Assembly: GCA_000223255.2 (NCBI GenBank)
Contig: AFUT01000002.1
Location: forward strand, 1 to 64,000
DNA: 64,000 bases
Source of the DNA: Streptococcus infantis SK970
GTDB taxonomy: Bacteria; Bacillota; Bacilli; Lactobacillales; Streptococcaceae
Direction of reading: 5' to 3'
Part shown: piece after piece, positions 1-8,164 of the stretch
Layout: the number at the start of each line of letters is the position of its first letter
Numbering within the stretch: position 1 is the first letter of the stretch
Notes under the pieces: generated by a model
Seen by the model: the letters and a program-made list of their open reading frames with translations, nothing else
The model's database searches: none
Told to the model about the DNA's origin: nothing
Made by a program: the position numbers and the translations under genes

Positions 1-41
1 GCCAAGGTGGGGGGTCGCGGGTTCGAATCCCGTCGTTCGCT
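1..41 (+). tRNA. tRNA-Gly (GCC), 3' half only
   Basis: The window opens inside this tRNA. The first three bases GCC sit where the anticodon should be, followed by the 3' anticodon stem, a T-arm with GTTCGAAT, and a 3' acceptor strand CGTTCGC plus discriminator T. The 5' half lies outside the window. It belongs to the tRNA cluster that follows. Confidence 0.8.
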
Positions 42-48
42 TAGAGAG

Positions 49-134
49 GCCGGGGTGGCGGAACTGGCAGACGCACAGGACTTAAAATCCTGCGATTGGT
101 AACGATCGTACCGGTTCGATTCCGGTCCTCGGCA
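49..134 (+). tRNA. tRNA-Leu (TAA)
   Basis: The acceptor strands GCCGGGG (49-55) and CCTCGGC (127-133) pair, with discriminator A. The anticodon loop reads CTTAAAA (anticodon TAA). A long variable arm, as expected for a class II tRNA, and the T-loop GTTCGATTC are visible. Length is 86 nt. CCA is not encoded. Confidence 0.95.
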
Positions 135-141
135 TAAATGA

Positions 142-215
142 GCACCCTTAGCTCAACTGGATAGAGTACCTGACTACGAATCAGGCGGTTAGAGGTTCGA
201 CTCCTCTAGGGTGCA
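142..215 (+). tRNA. tRNA-Arg (ACG)
   Basis: The acceptor GCACCCT pairs with AGGGTGC. The anticodon loop is CTACGAA with anticodon ACG, whose first base is normally deaminated to inosine by TadA. The T-loop GTTCGACTC is present. Length is 74 nt without encoded CCA, seven bases after tRNA-Leu. Confidence 0.95.
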
Positions 216-229
216 TTTTTTATTTACTT

Positions 230-303
230 CGGGAAGTAGCTCAGCTTGGTAGAGTACTTGGTTTGGGACCAAGGTGTCGCAGGTTCGAATCCTGTCTTCC
301 CGA
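230..303 (+). tRNA. tRNA-Pro (TGG)
   Basis: The acceptor CGGGAAG pairs with CTTCCCG plus discriminator A. The anticodon loop is TTTGGGA (anticodon TGG), and the T-loop GTTCGAATC is present. It is the last tRNA of the cluster. Confidence 0.95.
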
Positions 304-322
304 TTGGTCAATACTTAAATTG

Positions 323-340
323 AGGCAGGTGCCTTTTTTT
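323..340 (+). terminator. Weak hairpin with T-run after the tRNA cluster
   Basis: A short stem AGGC/GCCT with a four-base loop is followed by seven T. The stem is only about 4 bp, so by itself it is a weak terminator. The stronger hairpin at 441-471 probably finishes the job. Confidence 0.4.
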
Positions 341-440
341 ATTTTTATATTTGATTTTGATTATTATTATTATCTGTAAAATCACATTGCATTTTCTTAA
401 ATGTTTCGTTATTTTTTCATGTCAAAACTAATTAATGAGT

Positions 441-471
441 AAAGAATTATCTTATCGATAGTTCTTTTTTT
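441..471 (+). terminator. Intrinsic terminator upstream of the five-gene cluster
   Basis: An 11-bp stem (441-451 with 457-467, one G-T pair) has a five-base loop and runs straight into a T-tract ending at 471. It insulates the tRNA operon from the glycosyltransferase that starts at 493. The rest of 340-440 is AT-rich with no gene that I can see. Confidence 0.65.
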
Positions 472-492
472 AAAATTTGATATCCTAGACAT

Positions 493-1762
493 ATGAAAAG
501 AATAAAAATTGATGTTGTAGTTGTCCCTTTAAGTGGACATTTGTACCCAACAATGAATTTATTAATACCCTTACTTAGTAACCCTCGATATGATATTCGC
601 TTATTCACTGGTCCTCAAAAAAAGCTGTTGCTGAGGCTGCAGGTTTTCATGTAGTTCCAATACTAGAAAATCACATAGAGGATTTCGAACGTGCTGCAAA
701 TAATAATCAGCAATTAGGAATTTTATCAGCCTATCATCAACTTTCTTCTAGTATTGATTTAATTAATGTAGTTTCAGATCAATTATTGGAAGAGTGGCAA
801 AAGAATCGCCCTGATATCGTCATTGCTGATTTTATAACTCTGTCAGGTGGTTTAGTAGCTAATCAACTTGGAATTCTGTGGATATCAACTATGGCGACCC
901 AGTTTGCGATTGAAACGACAGATGGTCCTCCTTGTTTCTTTGGTGGACTGGGAAGTCCCAAGAATGGCTGGCAAGTTTCAGTACAATTTTTAGGTAGAAA
1001 AGCAACTCGTTTAGTGAAACGAATTGTATCTTTCCTGCTTCGTGATCGCTTAAAAAGATATAATTTTAAATTGTATAATCAACTCGATCATGAGACCATT
1101 TATTCTCCCTATTCTATTCTAGGTATTGGAATGAAAGAGGTAGAGTTAAAAAGGGATTCCCAGAACACTACAAGTGGGTAGGGCCCTCTGGTGCTTCAGT
1201 TGAGGCAGGAGAGGATTATCCATTAGATTTGTCGGTTTTCCCTAATCGAAAAAAGGTTTTGGTTACTTGTGGGACACAACTGGCATGGGCCAAAGATAAT
1301 CTAATCTTTCAAGCGAAGCAACTAGCCAAAGCGCATCCTTATTTTCACTTTTTTGTGACTCGTGGAGTTGGTGGAGAACCTTTTCAGTGTGAGAATCTCA
1401 TGGAGAACCTTTCCGTAGTTTCTTATCTCCCCTATAAGGAGTACATTCCCCAGATGGATTACGTGATTCATCACGGGGGGGCTGGTATTTTTTATCAATG
1501 TATCATTTATGGTAAACCAGCTTTGATATTGCCTCATGATTATGACCAATTTGATTATTCCGTTCGCGGGGTGGAAGCGGGTGTTGCTTTTACAGCTAAA
1601 AGAGATAATAGCAAGGCAATTGGACAAGCCTTTGATAGTTTATTAGCTAAAGAGGATTGGTCGGAATTAGAGACTTTACGCCAGGCTGCACAATCCTATC
1701 ATCCAACAGAAATTTTGGAAAGCGAAATCCAACGTCTGTTAACAGATAAGGAGAAAGAATAA
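493..1762 (+). CDS. UDP-glycosyltransferase, MGT/UGT family (two sequence frameshifts)
   Basis: A GT-B glycosyltransferase of the macrolide-glycosyltransferase/UGT type, about 423 residues once repaired. It would move a sugar from a nucleotide-sugar to a lipophilic acceptor in the cytoplasm. The N-terminus has the acceptor-side motif GHLYPTMNLL. The C-terminal half carries the donor signature HHGGAG...GKPALILPHDYDQF (near residues 327-350), matching the family HGG...P...DQ pattern. The frame breaks at the A7 run 617-623 and the A5 run 1148-1152. Adding one A at each gives one continuous protein, so I do not treat it as decayed. The ATG at 493 lacks a visible ribosome site and a TATCCT box lies only 6 bases upstream. 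The next gene overlaps its stop (TAATG). The acceptor is unknown; the neighbours suggest a lipid or ketide product. Confidence 0.75.
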
Positions 1763-2741
1763 TGAAAAAAGTATTAGTTACAGGAGCCACTGGTTTCTTG
1801 GGTAAATATGTCGTAGAAGAATTAGTTGAACATGGTTATCAAGTGCGAGCTTTTGGCAGAAACAGTAAGGTAGGTCGCTCTTTAGAGAATACTTCAGTTA
1901 GTTTTTTCAGGGTGATTTGACCAAAGCTGATGATGTGCTAGAGGCTTGCAAGGGGATGGATCTGGTCGTTCATGCGGGAGCCCTGTCAACAGTTTGGGGG
2001 CCTTGGGAAGATTTTTATCAGGCTAATATTTTAGGAACCAAATATATTCTCGAGGCATGTCGCCAAACAGATATTCAACGTATAGTCTATGTATCCTCAC
2101 CAAGCATCTATGCTGCTCCTAAGGATCAGTTGGTTATCAAAGAAAGTGATGTTCCAGAGGAAAATAATCTCAATAATTATATCCGTAGCAAATTGTCTTC
2201 AGAGAAGCTCTTTAAAGATTATCCAGATGTTCCGAGTATTATCTTGAGGCCTCGGGGACTGTTCGGGATTGGAGATACTAGCATCTTGCCACGGGTGATC
2301 AATCTGAGTCAAAAAATTGGTATTCCTTTAATTGGAGATGGGCGTCAGCTCATGGACATGACTTGTGTGGAAAATGTTGCTCTGGCAATACGGTTAGCCT
2401 TAGAAGCTCCAGAAGCAAAAGGTGAAGTTTATAACATTACTAATGGTGAACCGAGGGCTTTTAGAGATTTGTTAGAGGAAAGTTTGACAGGTCTGGGTTA
2501 TCCAATCAGATATAGAAAAATTCCAGCATCTCTCTTATCAGGAATTGCAAGTAGTTTAGAATTTATATACAAGACCTTGAACCTTAAAGGGGAGCCACCT
2601 CTAACTCGATATACCTATTATCTGCTCCGCTATAGTCAAACGCTGGATATTAGCAAGGCTATGAGGGAATTGGGGTATCATCCGAAAATTAGTATTTCAG
2701 AAGGGATTGAACAATATGTCCAAGATTATCGAAAGCATTGA
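1762..2741 (+). CDS. NAD(P)-dependent epimerase/dehydratase, 3-beta-HSD/OleD-like SDR (one frameshift)
   Basis: An extended short-chain dehydrogenase of about 326 residues after repair. It has the Rossmann motif GATGFLG at residues 8-14, the serine region VYVSSPSIY, and the catalytic YxxxK as YIRSK near residue 139. The stretch WGPWEDFYQANILGT resembles 3-beta-hydroxysteroid dehydrogenase/OleD-type reductases more than sugar epimerases; this is by eye. The frame breaks at the T6 run 1902-1907, and one added T restores VSFFQGDLTKADD. Its start overlaps the stop of the glycosyltransferase, and its last 26 bases overlap the hydrolase gene, so it sits inside a tight operon. The likely reaction is reduction or oxidation of a beta-keto or hydroxy intermediate, which is inferred from family and context. 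Confidence 0.75.
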
Positions 2742-3531
2742 GTATTTCCCAGCGGGATACTGTACTAGTTATGCTGGTTTGCTTTTTAAGGGTGTCAAAA
2801 ATAGAAAGATGACTTTCCCTGCAGGAGTTTTCCTTATCAAACACAGGGATAAAGGATATTTGCTCTATGATACTGGCTATCACTATGATATTAAGACCAA
2901 GTTACGCTATGCTTTATATCGTTTGGGGACGCCCGTTCAAATGACGGAGCAGGATCAGATTTCGCATTTGCTGAAGGCTAAAGGAATTAAACCAGAAGAA
3001 ATTAATTATGTCCTACTTTCTCATCTACATCCAGATCATTTGGGAGGAGCTATCTTCTTTCCGAATGCAAACTTTATCCTGACCCAAGAAGTCTATGATG
3101 TTTACAAGAAACCTAAACTAAAAGATTTAATTTTCAAAGAGTTTTTGCCGAGTGACTTCGAGGAAAGATTGACGATTATAGAGGCAAATCAGCAAAACTC
3201 TAATTTTTCTTATCGTCCTACCTATGATTTGTATGGAGATGGCAGTATCCTTGTAGCTTCGATAGATGGACATGCTAAGGGCCAAGCATGTCTCTTTATT
3301 CCAGATTATCATCTCTTTATTGCAGCAGATCTTTGTTGGGGAATTGACCTTTTACCCTATACGAAACAGATGCATCTGATTCCTTCCTTGGTGCAAGATA
3401 GTAAGGCTGACTATATCAAAGGAACAGAGCTCTTGGAAGAGATTTTAAAGGATGGAATAGAAGTGCTAGTTAGCCATGACCCTGTAGAAAGGATTGAGCG
3501 GATCTTGTATGAAAAAAATAACCTTTCTTAA
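2716..3531 (+). CDS. Metallo-beta-lactamase-fold hydrolase
   Basis: A 271-residue MBL-fold enzyme. The metal site is complete: HLHPDH at residues 103-108, then the conserved His of DGHAKGQ, the Asp of AADLCWG and the His of LVSHDP. It resembles the lactonase/N-acyl-homoserine-lactonase-like branch, whose substrates are often lactones or esters. I chose ATG 2716 because AAGGGA lies about 10 bases upstream; a TTG at 2707 is possible. It overlaps both neighbours, as expected for translational coupling. The substrate is not known. In this cluster it could open a lactone or release a thioester product. Confidence 0.8.
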   Translation: MSKIIESIEYFPAGYCTSYAGLLFKGVKNRKMTFPAGVFLIKHRDKGYLLYDTGYHYDIKTKLRYALYRLGTPVQMTEQDQISHLLKAKGIKPEEINYVLLSHLHPDHLGGAIFFPNANFILTQEVYDVYKKPKLKDLIFKEFLPSDFEERLTIIEANQQNSNFSYRPTYDLYGDGSILVASIDGHAKGQACLFIPDYHLFIAADLCWGIDLLPYTKQMHLIPSLVQDSKADYIKGTELLEEILKDGIEVLVSHDPVERIERILYEKNNLS

Positions 3532-4771
3532 AACCTTTATCCAAACTCGTTGGTTACATAATTTTAAATCTCGAGAAACCTTAGAAAACTATCAGAAAAA
3601 GCAGTTGGCTGGCTATATGGACTTTCTCAAACGTGAGTCACCTTATTTTAAAAATGGTGTGCCTCACGACTTTGACCATATGGATAAAGCGTTTATGATG
3701 ACGCATTTCAATGAACTTAATACTCAAGGAGTGGATCGAGATGAGGCCTTGGCTTTGGCTATCGAAAGTGAAAAGACCAGGAATTTTACAGAGCTCAAGG
3801 GAGAAATAGCTGTTGGGCTGTCTTCGGGAACATCTGGACACCGAGGACTTTTTATCACAACTGAAAAAGAACGAAGTATGTGGGCGGCGGCTATCTTGGC
3901 AAAGATGTTGCCCAAAGGTCACCTTTTTGGACACCGTATAGCCTTTTTCCTCAGAGCGGATAATGAATTGTATCAGACCATCAATACGGCACTTATTCGT
4001 TTAGAGTACTTTGATATTTTCAAGAATACAGATGAGCATATCGAGCGCCTCAACAATTATCAACCGACCATCGTGGTGGCGCCTGCTTCTATGTTGATTG
4101 AAATGAGCAAGCGCCTAAAGGCAGGAGAATTAAGGATTCACCCACAAAAGATCGTTTCGGTGGCTGAAATCTTGGAAGATAGTGACAAAGAGCGAATTTC
4201 GAACGCTTTTGAATTACCGATTGTTGATCAGGTTTATCAAGCAACGGAAGGTTTTCTAGCTTGTACGTGCTCGGCTGGGAATCTTCATCTCAACGAAGAT
4301 ATCATTTTTGTGGAAAAACACTATTTGGATGACCGTCGTTTTTATCCAGTCATTACTGATTTTAAGCGGAGCAGTCAGCCTGTTTATCGCTATCAGCTCA
4401 ACGATATCTTGGTCGAGAATCCTGTACCTTGTCCATGTGGATCTCATTATACAAGGATTGACAAGGTTGAAGGGCGTTCTGACGACATCTTCTATTTTGA
4501 TGGACAAGATGGAGGTCAGGTCACGATTTATCCTGACTTTATCAGACGTTGCATTCTCTTTGTGGAGAATGTCGGAGATTACCAAGTTAAACAACATTCT
4601 GAGAAGTTAGTAGAAGTTTGTCTGAGTCGAAGGGACGAGCAATTGGAAACAGCCATTACAGAGCAATTTCGACTCTTGGCTCAACAAAAAGAGTTTAAAG
4701 AACCTGAAATTCGATTTTCAGATTATCACTGGGATACAAGCCGTAAGCTCAAACGTATCCAACGTTTATGA
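3509..4771 (+). CDS. Adenylate-forming enzyme, F390-synthetase/PaaK-like
   Basis: A 420-residue member of the ANL (acyl-adenylate) superfamily, nearest in appearance to coenzyme-F390-synthetase-related and PaaK-type proteins. Visible motifs are the phosphate loop SSGTSGHRG (105-113), the adenine motif YQATEG, a Cys-rich stretch CTCSAGNLHLNED, CPCG, and the hinge GRSDD. It probably activates a carboxylic acid as an adenylate, for transfer to CoA, to a carrier protein, or for ring closure. The start at 3509 overlaps the hydrolase by 23 bases; the alternative TTG at 3494 is less likely. There is no carrier protein or FabG/FabZ gene beside it, so those steps would be borrowed from general fatty-acid synthesis. 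The substrate cannot be read from the sequence. Confidence 0.75.
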   Translation: MKKITFLKTFIQTRWLHNFKSRETLENYQKKQLAGYMDFLKRESPYFKNGVPHDFDHMDKAFMMTHFNELNTQGVDRDEALALAIESEKTRNFTELKGEIAVGLSSGTSGHRGLFITTEKERSMWAAAILAKMLPKGHLFGHRIAFFLRADNELYQTINTALIRLEYFDIFKNTDEHIERLNNYQPTIVVAPASMLIEMSKRLKAGELRIHPQKIVSVAEILEDSDKERISNAFELPIVDQVYQATEGFLACTCSAGNLHLNEDIIFVEKHYLDDRRFYPVITDFKRSSQPVYRYQLNDILVENPVPCPCGSHYTRIDKVEGRSDDIFYFDGQDGGQVTIYPDFIRRCILFVENVGDYQVKQHSEKLVEVCLSRRDEQLETAITEQFRLLAQQKEFKEPEIRFSDYHWDTSRKLKRIQRL

Positions 4772-4785
4772 AAGGACAAAAGATT

Positions 4786-5730
4786 ATGACAGAAGTAAAA
4801 AGACATGTAGAAATTGCAGGTTATGGAGTCTGCCTTCCAAAAAACACAGTGCAATTTAAAGACCAAACGCGTTACCGTGTCGTAGAAAATGAAGAAACAC
4901 AGCTAGATTTGGCAGAAGCGTCTATCCAACGTGCACTTGAAAATGCAAACTTAAGTATGAAAGACATTGATTGCCTTGTATCAGCTAGTGCGGTTGGTGT
5001 TCAACCTATTCCGTGTACAGCTGCTTTGATTCATGAGCGCGTGTCAAAAGGGCTCTCTATCCCAGCTATGGATATCAATACGACTTGTACAAGTTTTATT
5101 TCAGCTCTTTCGACTATGTCGTACTTGATTGAAGCTGGAGAATACCGTCGTGTTTTGATTGTATCCAGTGAAGTTGGTAGCTTGGGTCTCAATCCAAAGC
5201 AAAAAGAAAGTTATGAACTCTTTAGTGATGGAGCGGCTGCCTTTATTTTCCAATCAAGTGATAAGGATAAGGGAGTGATAGCAAGTCTTCAACGTACTTG
5301 GTCAGAGGGAGCTCATGATACAGAGATTCGTGGAGGCTTAACTTCTTATCAGCCAAAAGAGTACTCTGAAGAGACCAAGACAAATTTTATGTTTGATATG
5401 AAAGGCAAGAAAATTCTCTTGCTTTCTGCTCGTGTCATTCCAGAAATGTTCCAAGAATTCCAAGAGAAATCAGGCATTTCTAAAGATGCTGTAGACTATA
5501 TTATTCCCCACCAAGCTAGTCGCGCTCTTCCTTTGGTCATGGGAAAACTGGGTGTAGATGAAGACAAGTACCTTAATCTCGTTACGGATTATGGAAATAT
5601 GGTCTCCGTTGCTGTACCTTTTGGTTTGGCCTATGCACTCGATCATGGCTATGTAAAAGAAGGAGATACCATCTTCTTAATGGGAACTGCAGCTGGTATG
5701 ACGGTTAATATGTTGGCTTTGAAATTGTAA
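4786..5730 (+). CDS. 3-oxoacyl-ACP synthase III (KASIII/FabH)-like condensing enzyme
   Basis: A 314-residue thiolase-fold protein with the full KASIII triad: Cys101 in DINTTCTSF, His242 in IIPHQAS and Asn271 in DYGNMVSVAVP. It should make a carbon-carbon bond between two acyl thioesters. It sits at the end of a cluster with a glycosyltransferase and an adenylating enzyme, not with fab genes, so I infer a specialised condensation, not housekeeping FabH. Start chosen at ATG 4786, with AAAGGA at 4771-4776; an upstream ATG at 4768 lies on the stop of the previous gene and has no clear ribosome site. A terminator follows directly. Confidence 0.8.
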   Translation: MTEVKRHVEIAGYGVCLPKNTVQFKDQTRYRVVENEETQLDLAEASIQRALENANLSMKDIDCLVSASAVGVQPIPCTAALIHERVSKGLSIPAMDINTTCTSFISALSTMSYLIEAGEYRRVLIVSSEVGSLGLNPKQKESYELFSDGAAAFIFQSSDKDKGVIASLQRTWSEGAHDTEIRGGLTSYQPKEYSEETKTNFMFDMKGKKILLLSARVIPEMFQEFQEKSGISKDAVDYIIPHQASRALPLVMGKLGVDEDKYLNLVTDYGNMVSVAVPFGLAYALDHGYVKEGDTIFLMGTAAGMTVNMLALKL

Positions 5731-5736
5731 AATAAT

Positions 5737-5766
5737 AGCAGGCACATATAAGTGGCCTGCTTTTTA
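5737..5766 (+). terminator. Terminator of the five-gene cluster
   Basis: The inverted repeat AGCAGGC (5737-5743) / GCCTGCT (5755-5761) is followed by a T-run. It begins 6 bases after the KASIII-like gene. Confidence 0.8.
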
Positions 5767-5809
5767 AATTAATTTTAAACGTAGAACTATCGGCCTATAC
5801 AGAAAAAGC

Positions 5810-5838
5810 TTGATAAGTTTTATGAAACTAAGTATACT
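5810..5838 (+). promoter_or_regulatory. Promoter of cls
   Basis: TTGATA (5810-5815), a 17-base spacer, then TATACT (5833-5838), 63 bases before the cls start. Confidence 0.65.
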
Positions 5839-5901
5839 AGAAGGTAACAAGCGTTTTCAGACAGTATATTAGGGAGTATACATAGAAATTGAGAGGGAGA
5901 T

Positions 5902-7433
5902 ATGGGAATAAGAAAATTTCGCTTATTAATGTCCAAGTATGGCTTTAGTATTGCGATTATCCTGATAGAATTAGTTCTTGTTTTCGGAATTATTCTTTAC
6001 ATGAGCCAGATTGCTCCGATTATTTGGGTGACTCTTGTATTTTTGATCAGCGTAGCAACCGTTATAGCAATTGTCAATCGTTCGATGTCACCTGAAAGCA
6101 AAGTGACTTGGTTGATTGTGACCTTTGTACCGGTGTTTGGTCCATTGCTTTATCTCATGTTCGGTGAGAGAAGACTATCAAAAAAAGAACTGAAACAACT
6201 CCAGGAATTGAATTCTATTGCATTTCATGAGAATAATGGGCGGCAACTCCATTTGCAACTACAGGAGACAGACAAATCAGCTTACGGAATTATCAATGCC
6301 TTGCTACATATGGATAGTAATGCAGAAGTCTATGACCAGACAGATTCACAATTTTTCGCAAGTGGTGAGGAAATGTGGCAACAGATGCTGGAGGATCTTA
6401 AAAGAGCAGAAAAGTTTATTTTCTTGAATACTATATTGTCGACGAAGGTTTGATGTGGGATAGCATACTCGAAATTCTGGAAGAAAAGGCAGCTCAGGGA
6501 GTCGAGGTCAAGATGCTCTATGACGACATCGGTTGTATGGTGACTTTGCCTGGGGATTATACTGTTTATTTGCGTTCTAAAGGGATTGATGCTCATAAAT
6601 TTAATAAGGTGATTCCTCGTATGACAGTGGCCTATAATAACCGTGACCACCGGAAAATCTTGGTCATTGATGGACAAATTTCCTATACTGGAGGAATCAA
6701 CCTTGCAGATGAATATATCAATCATATTGAACGTTTTGGACACTGGAAAGATAGTGGGATTCGGATTGATGGTCCGGCGACTCAAGCATTTACCAGACTA
6801 TTTCTCATGAACTGGTACATCAACCGTGGGGAAATTAGTGACTTTGATCAGTATCATTTGGAAAATCAGACACGATTTGGTAGCGGCCTTTGTATCCCAT
6901 ATGGCAGTGGACCTAAGCCAATCTATAAAACTAAGGTAGGGAAGATCGTTTATCAAAATCTGATTAACCAAGCAGAAGATTTTGTCTATATTACAACGCC
7001 TTATCTCATTATCGATTATGATTTAACAGAGGATATAAAAAATGCGGCGATGCGAGGCGTAGATGTGAGAATAGTCACGCCCCATATACCGGATAAAAAA
7101 CTCATTCAACTTGTAACACGGGGAGCTTATCCAGATCTTTTATCTGCGGGTGTTCGCATTTTTGAATACACACCTGGTTTTATCCATAGTAAGCAAATGA
7201 TTGTTGATGATCGATTCGCGGCTGTCGGTACTATTAACTTGGATTATCGTAGCTTGGTTCATCACTATGAAAATGCAGTACTACTCTACAAAACAGAGTC
7301 AATAACGGATATTGGCAAAGATTTTGAAGGAATTTTTGAACAATCTCAAGAAATCTTCTCGGATACCATAAATCCTACCTGGTATCAAATGATGATTAAA
7401 GAAGTAACACAGTTATTTGCACCTATGCTTTAA
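5902..7433 (+). CDS. cls: Cardiolipin synthase (one frameshift)
   Basis: A membrane phospholipase-D-family enzyme that joins two phosphatidylglycerols into cardiolipin. It has two N-terminal membrane segments with a PLDc_N region, then two HKD catalytic motifs: DHRKILVIDG near residue 249 and FIHSKQMIVDD near residue 428. The repaired length is about 510 residues, normal for bacterial Cls. The frame breaks near 6426, where a single G stands in place of GG; restoring it gives FIFLEYYIVDEG, a conserved stretch. AGGGAG lies just upstream of the ATG. It is monocistronic, bounded by its own promoter and the hairpin at 7466. Confidence 0.9.
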
Positions 7434-7463
7434 TTGAAATAATTAACTGAGAATAGATGATTA

Positions 7464-7649
7464 GAGGAGAGGTTGGGACAAAAGTCCTAGCCTCTCAATT
7501 TTCTTTGGATTGTCGAGCAAGACGCAGTGGTTGAGTGGGCTTTACTACGCTGATTTCATCAGCTTTTACAGCCCTACTCAACTGTGCGGAGGTGGGACGA
7601 CGAAATCGAATTCTAACGAATTACCGACTTCTGTCCCACTCTTTTTTCT
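7464..7649. repeat. Short intergenic repeat with inverted ends (MITE-like)
   Basis: A non-coding element of about 186 bp. Its left end reads GAGGTTGGGACA and its right end TGTCCCACTC, which are near-complementary ends. The left part folds alone (GAGGTTGGGAC with GTCCTAGCCTC), and the right part GTGGGAC...GTCCCAC runs into a T-tract, so both ends can act as terminators. I remember similar sequence scattered between genes of Mitis-group streptococci, but copy number cannot be checked here. Confidence 0.55.
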
Positions 7650-7662
7650 GTAAGCAGTTTCC

Positions 7663-7691
7663 TTGACATCTTATTTATTTTTCGTTATCAT
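7663..7691 (+). promoter_or_regulatory. Promoter of the TPP-riboswitch operon
   Basis: TTGACA (7663-7668), 17-base spacer, TATCAT (7686-7691). It is placed just upstream of the riboswitch. Confidence 0.65.
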
Positions 7692-7705
7692 ATGTCCATA
7701 TAATA

Positions 7706-7788
7706 TATGGGAGTCTGTGTACAGTCTGAGAGGAAGTGTTAAACTTCGACCGCACCTGATCTGGATAATGCCAGCGTAGGGAACGAAA
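7706..7788 (+). promoter_or_regulatory. TPP (THI-box) riboswitch
   Basis: The aptamer core is clear: CTGAGA (7726-7731), ACCTGATCTGG (7754-7764), then ATAATGCCAGCGTAGGGAA (7766-7784). These are the conserved thiamine-pyrophosphate-binding segments. The downstream terminator (7806-7839) implies control by early termination when TPP is high. This assigns the following ABC operon to thiamine or a precursor. Confidence 0.93.
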
Positions 7789-7805
7789 CTTAGCCTAATT
7801 TTGCA

Positions 7806-7839
7806 CCTTTTTCATATATGGAAGAGGTTTTTCTTTTTT
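7806..7839 (+). terminator. Riboswitch-controlled terminator
   Basis: The stem CCTTTTTC (7806-7813) / GGAAGAGG (7820-7827) has a six-base loop followed by TTTTTCTTTTTT. It lies between the TPP aptamer and the first gene. Confidence 0.7.
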
Positions 7840-7873
7840 ACAAAGGAAAACTGTAACTTAGAAGGAGGTTTTA

Positions 7874-8164
7874 ATGAAAGCAAGCATTGCTTTACAAGTC
7901 CTGCCCCTGTCACAAGGGATTGACCGCATAGCTGTAATTGATAAGGTCATTGATTATCTGCAAACTCAAGGAGTGACAATGGTGGTGACACCCTTTGAAA
8001 CAGTTTTAGAGGGAGAGTTTGATGAGCTTATGCGCATTCTCAAAGAAGCGTTAGAAGTGGCAGGTCAAGGGGCAGACAATGTTTTTGCCAATGTGAAAAT
8101 AAATGTAGGAGAGATTTTAAGCATCGATGAGAAACTTGAAAAATATAATGAGACGGCATATTAG
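7874..8164 (+). CDS. Thiamine-binding protein, MTH1187/YkoF-like family
   Basis: A small cytoplasmic protein of 96 residues of the MTH1187 (DUF77) family. It starts MKASIALQVLPL and contains the signature FETVLEGEFDELMRIL. Members bind thiamine or its pyrimidine moiety and often sit with thiamine transporters. It is first in the riboswitch operon with AGGAGG upstream. Its end overlaps the permease gene. Ligand assignment rests on the family and the TPP riboswitch. Confidence 0.8.
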   Translation: MKASIALQVLPLSQGIDRIAVIDKVIDYLQTQGVTMVVTPFETVLEGEFDELMRILKEALEVAGQGADNVFANVKINVGEILSIDEKLEKYNETAY

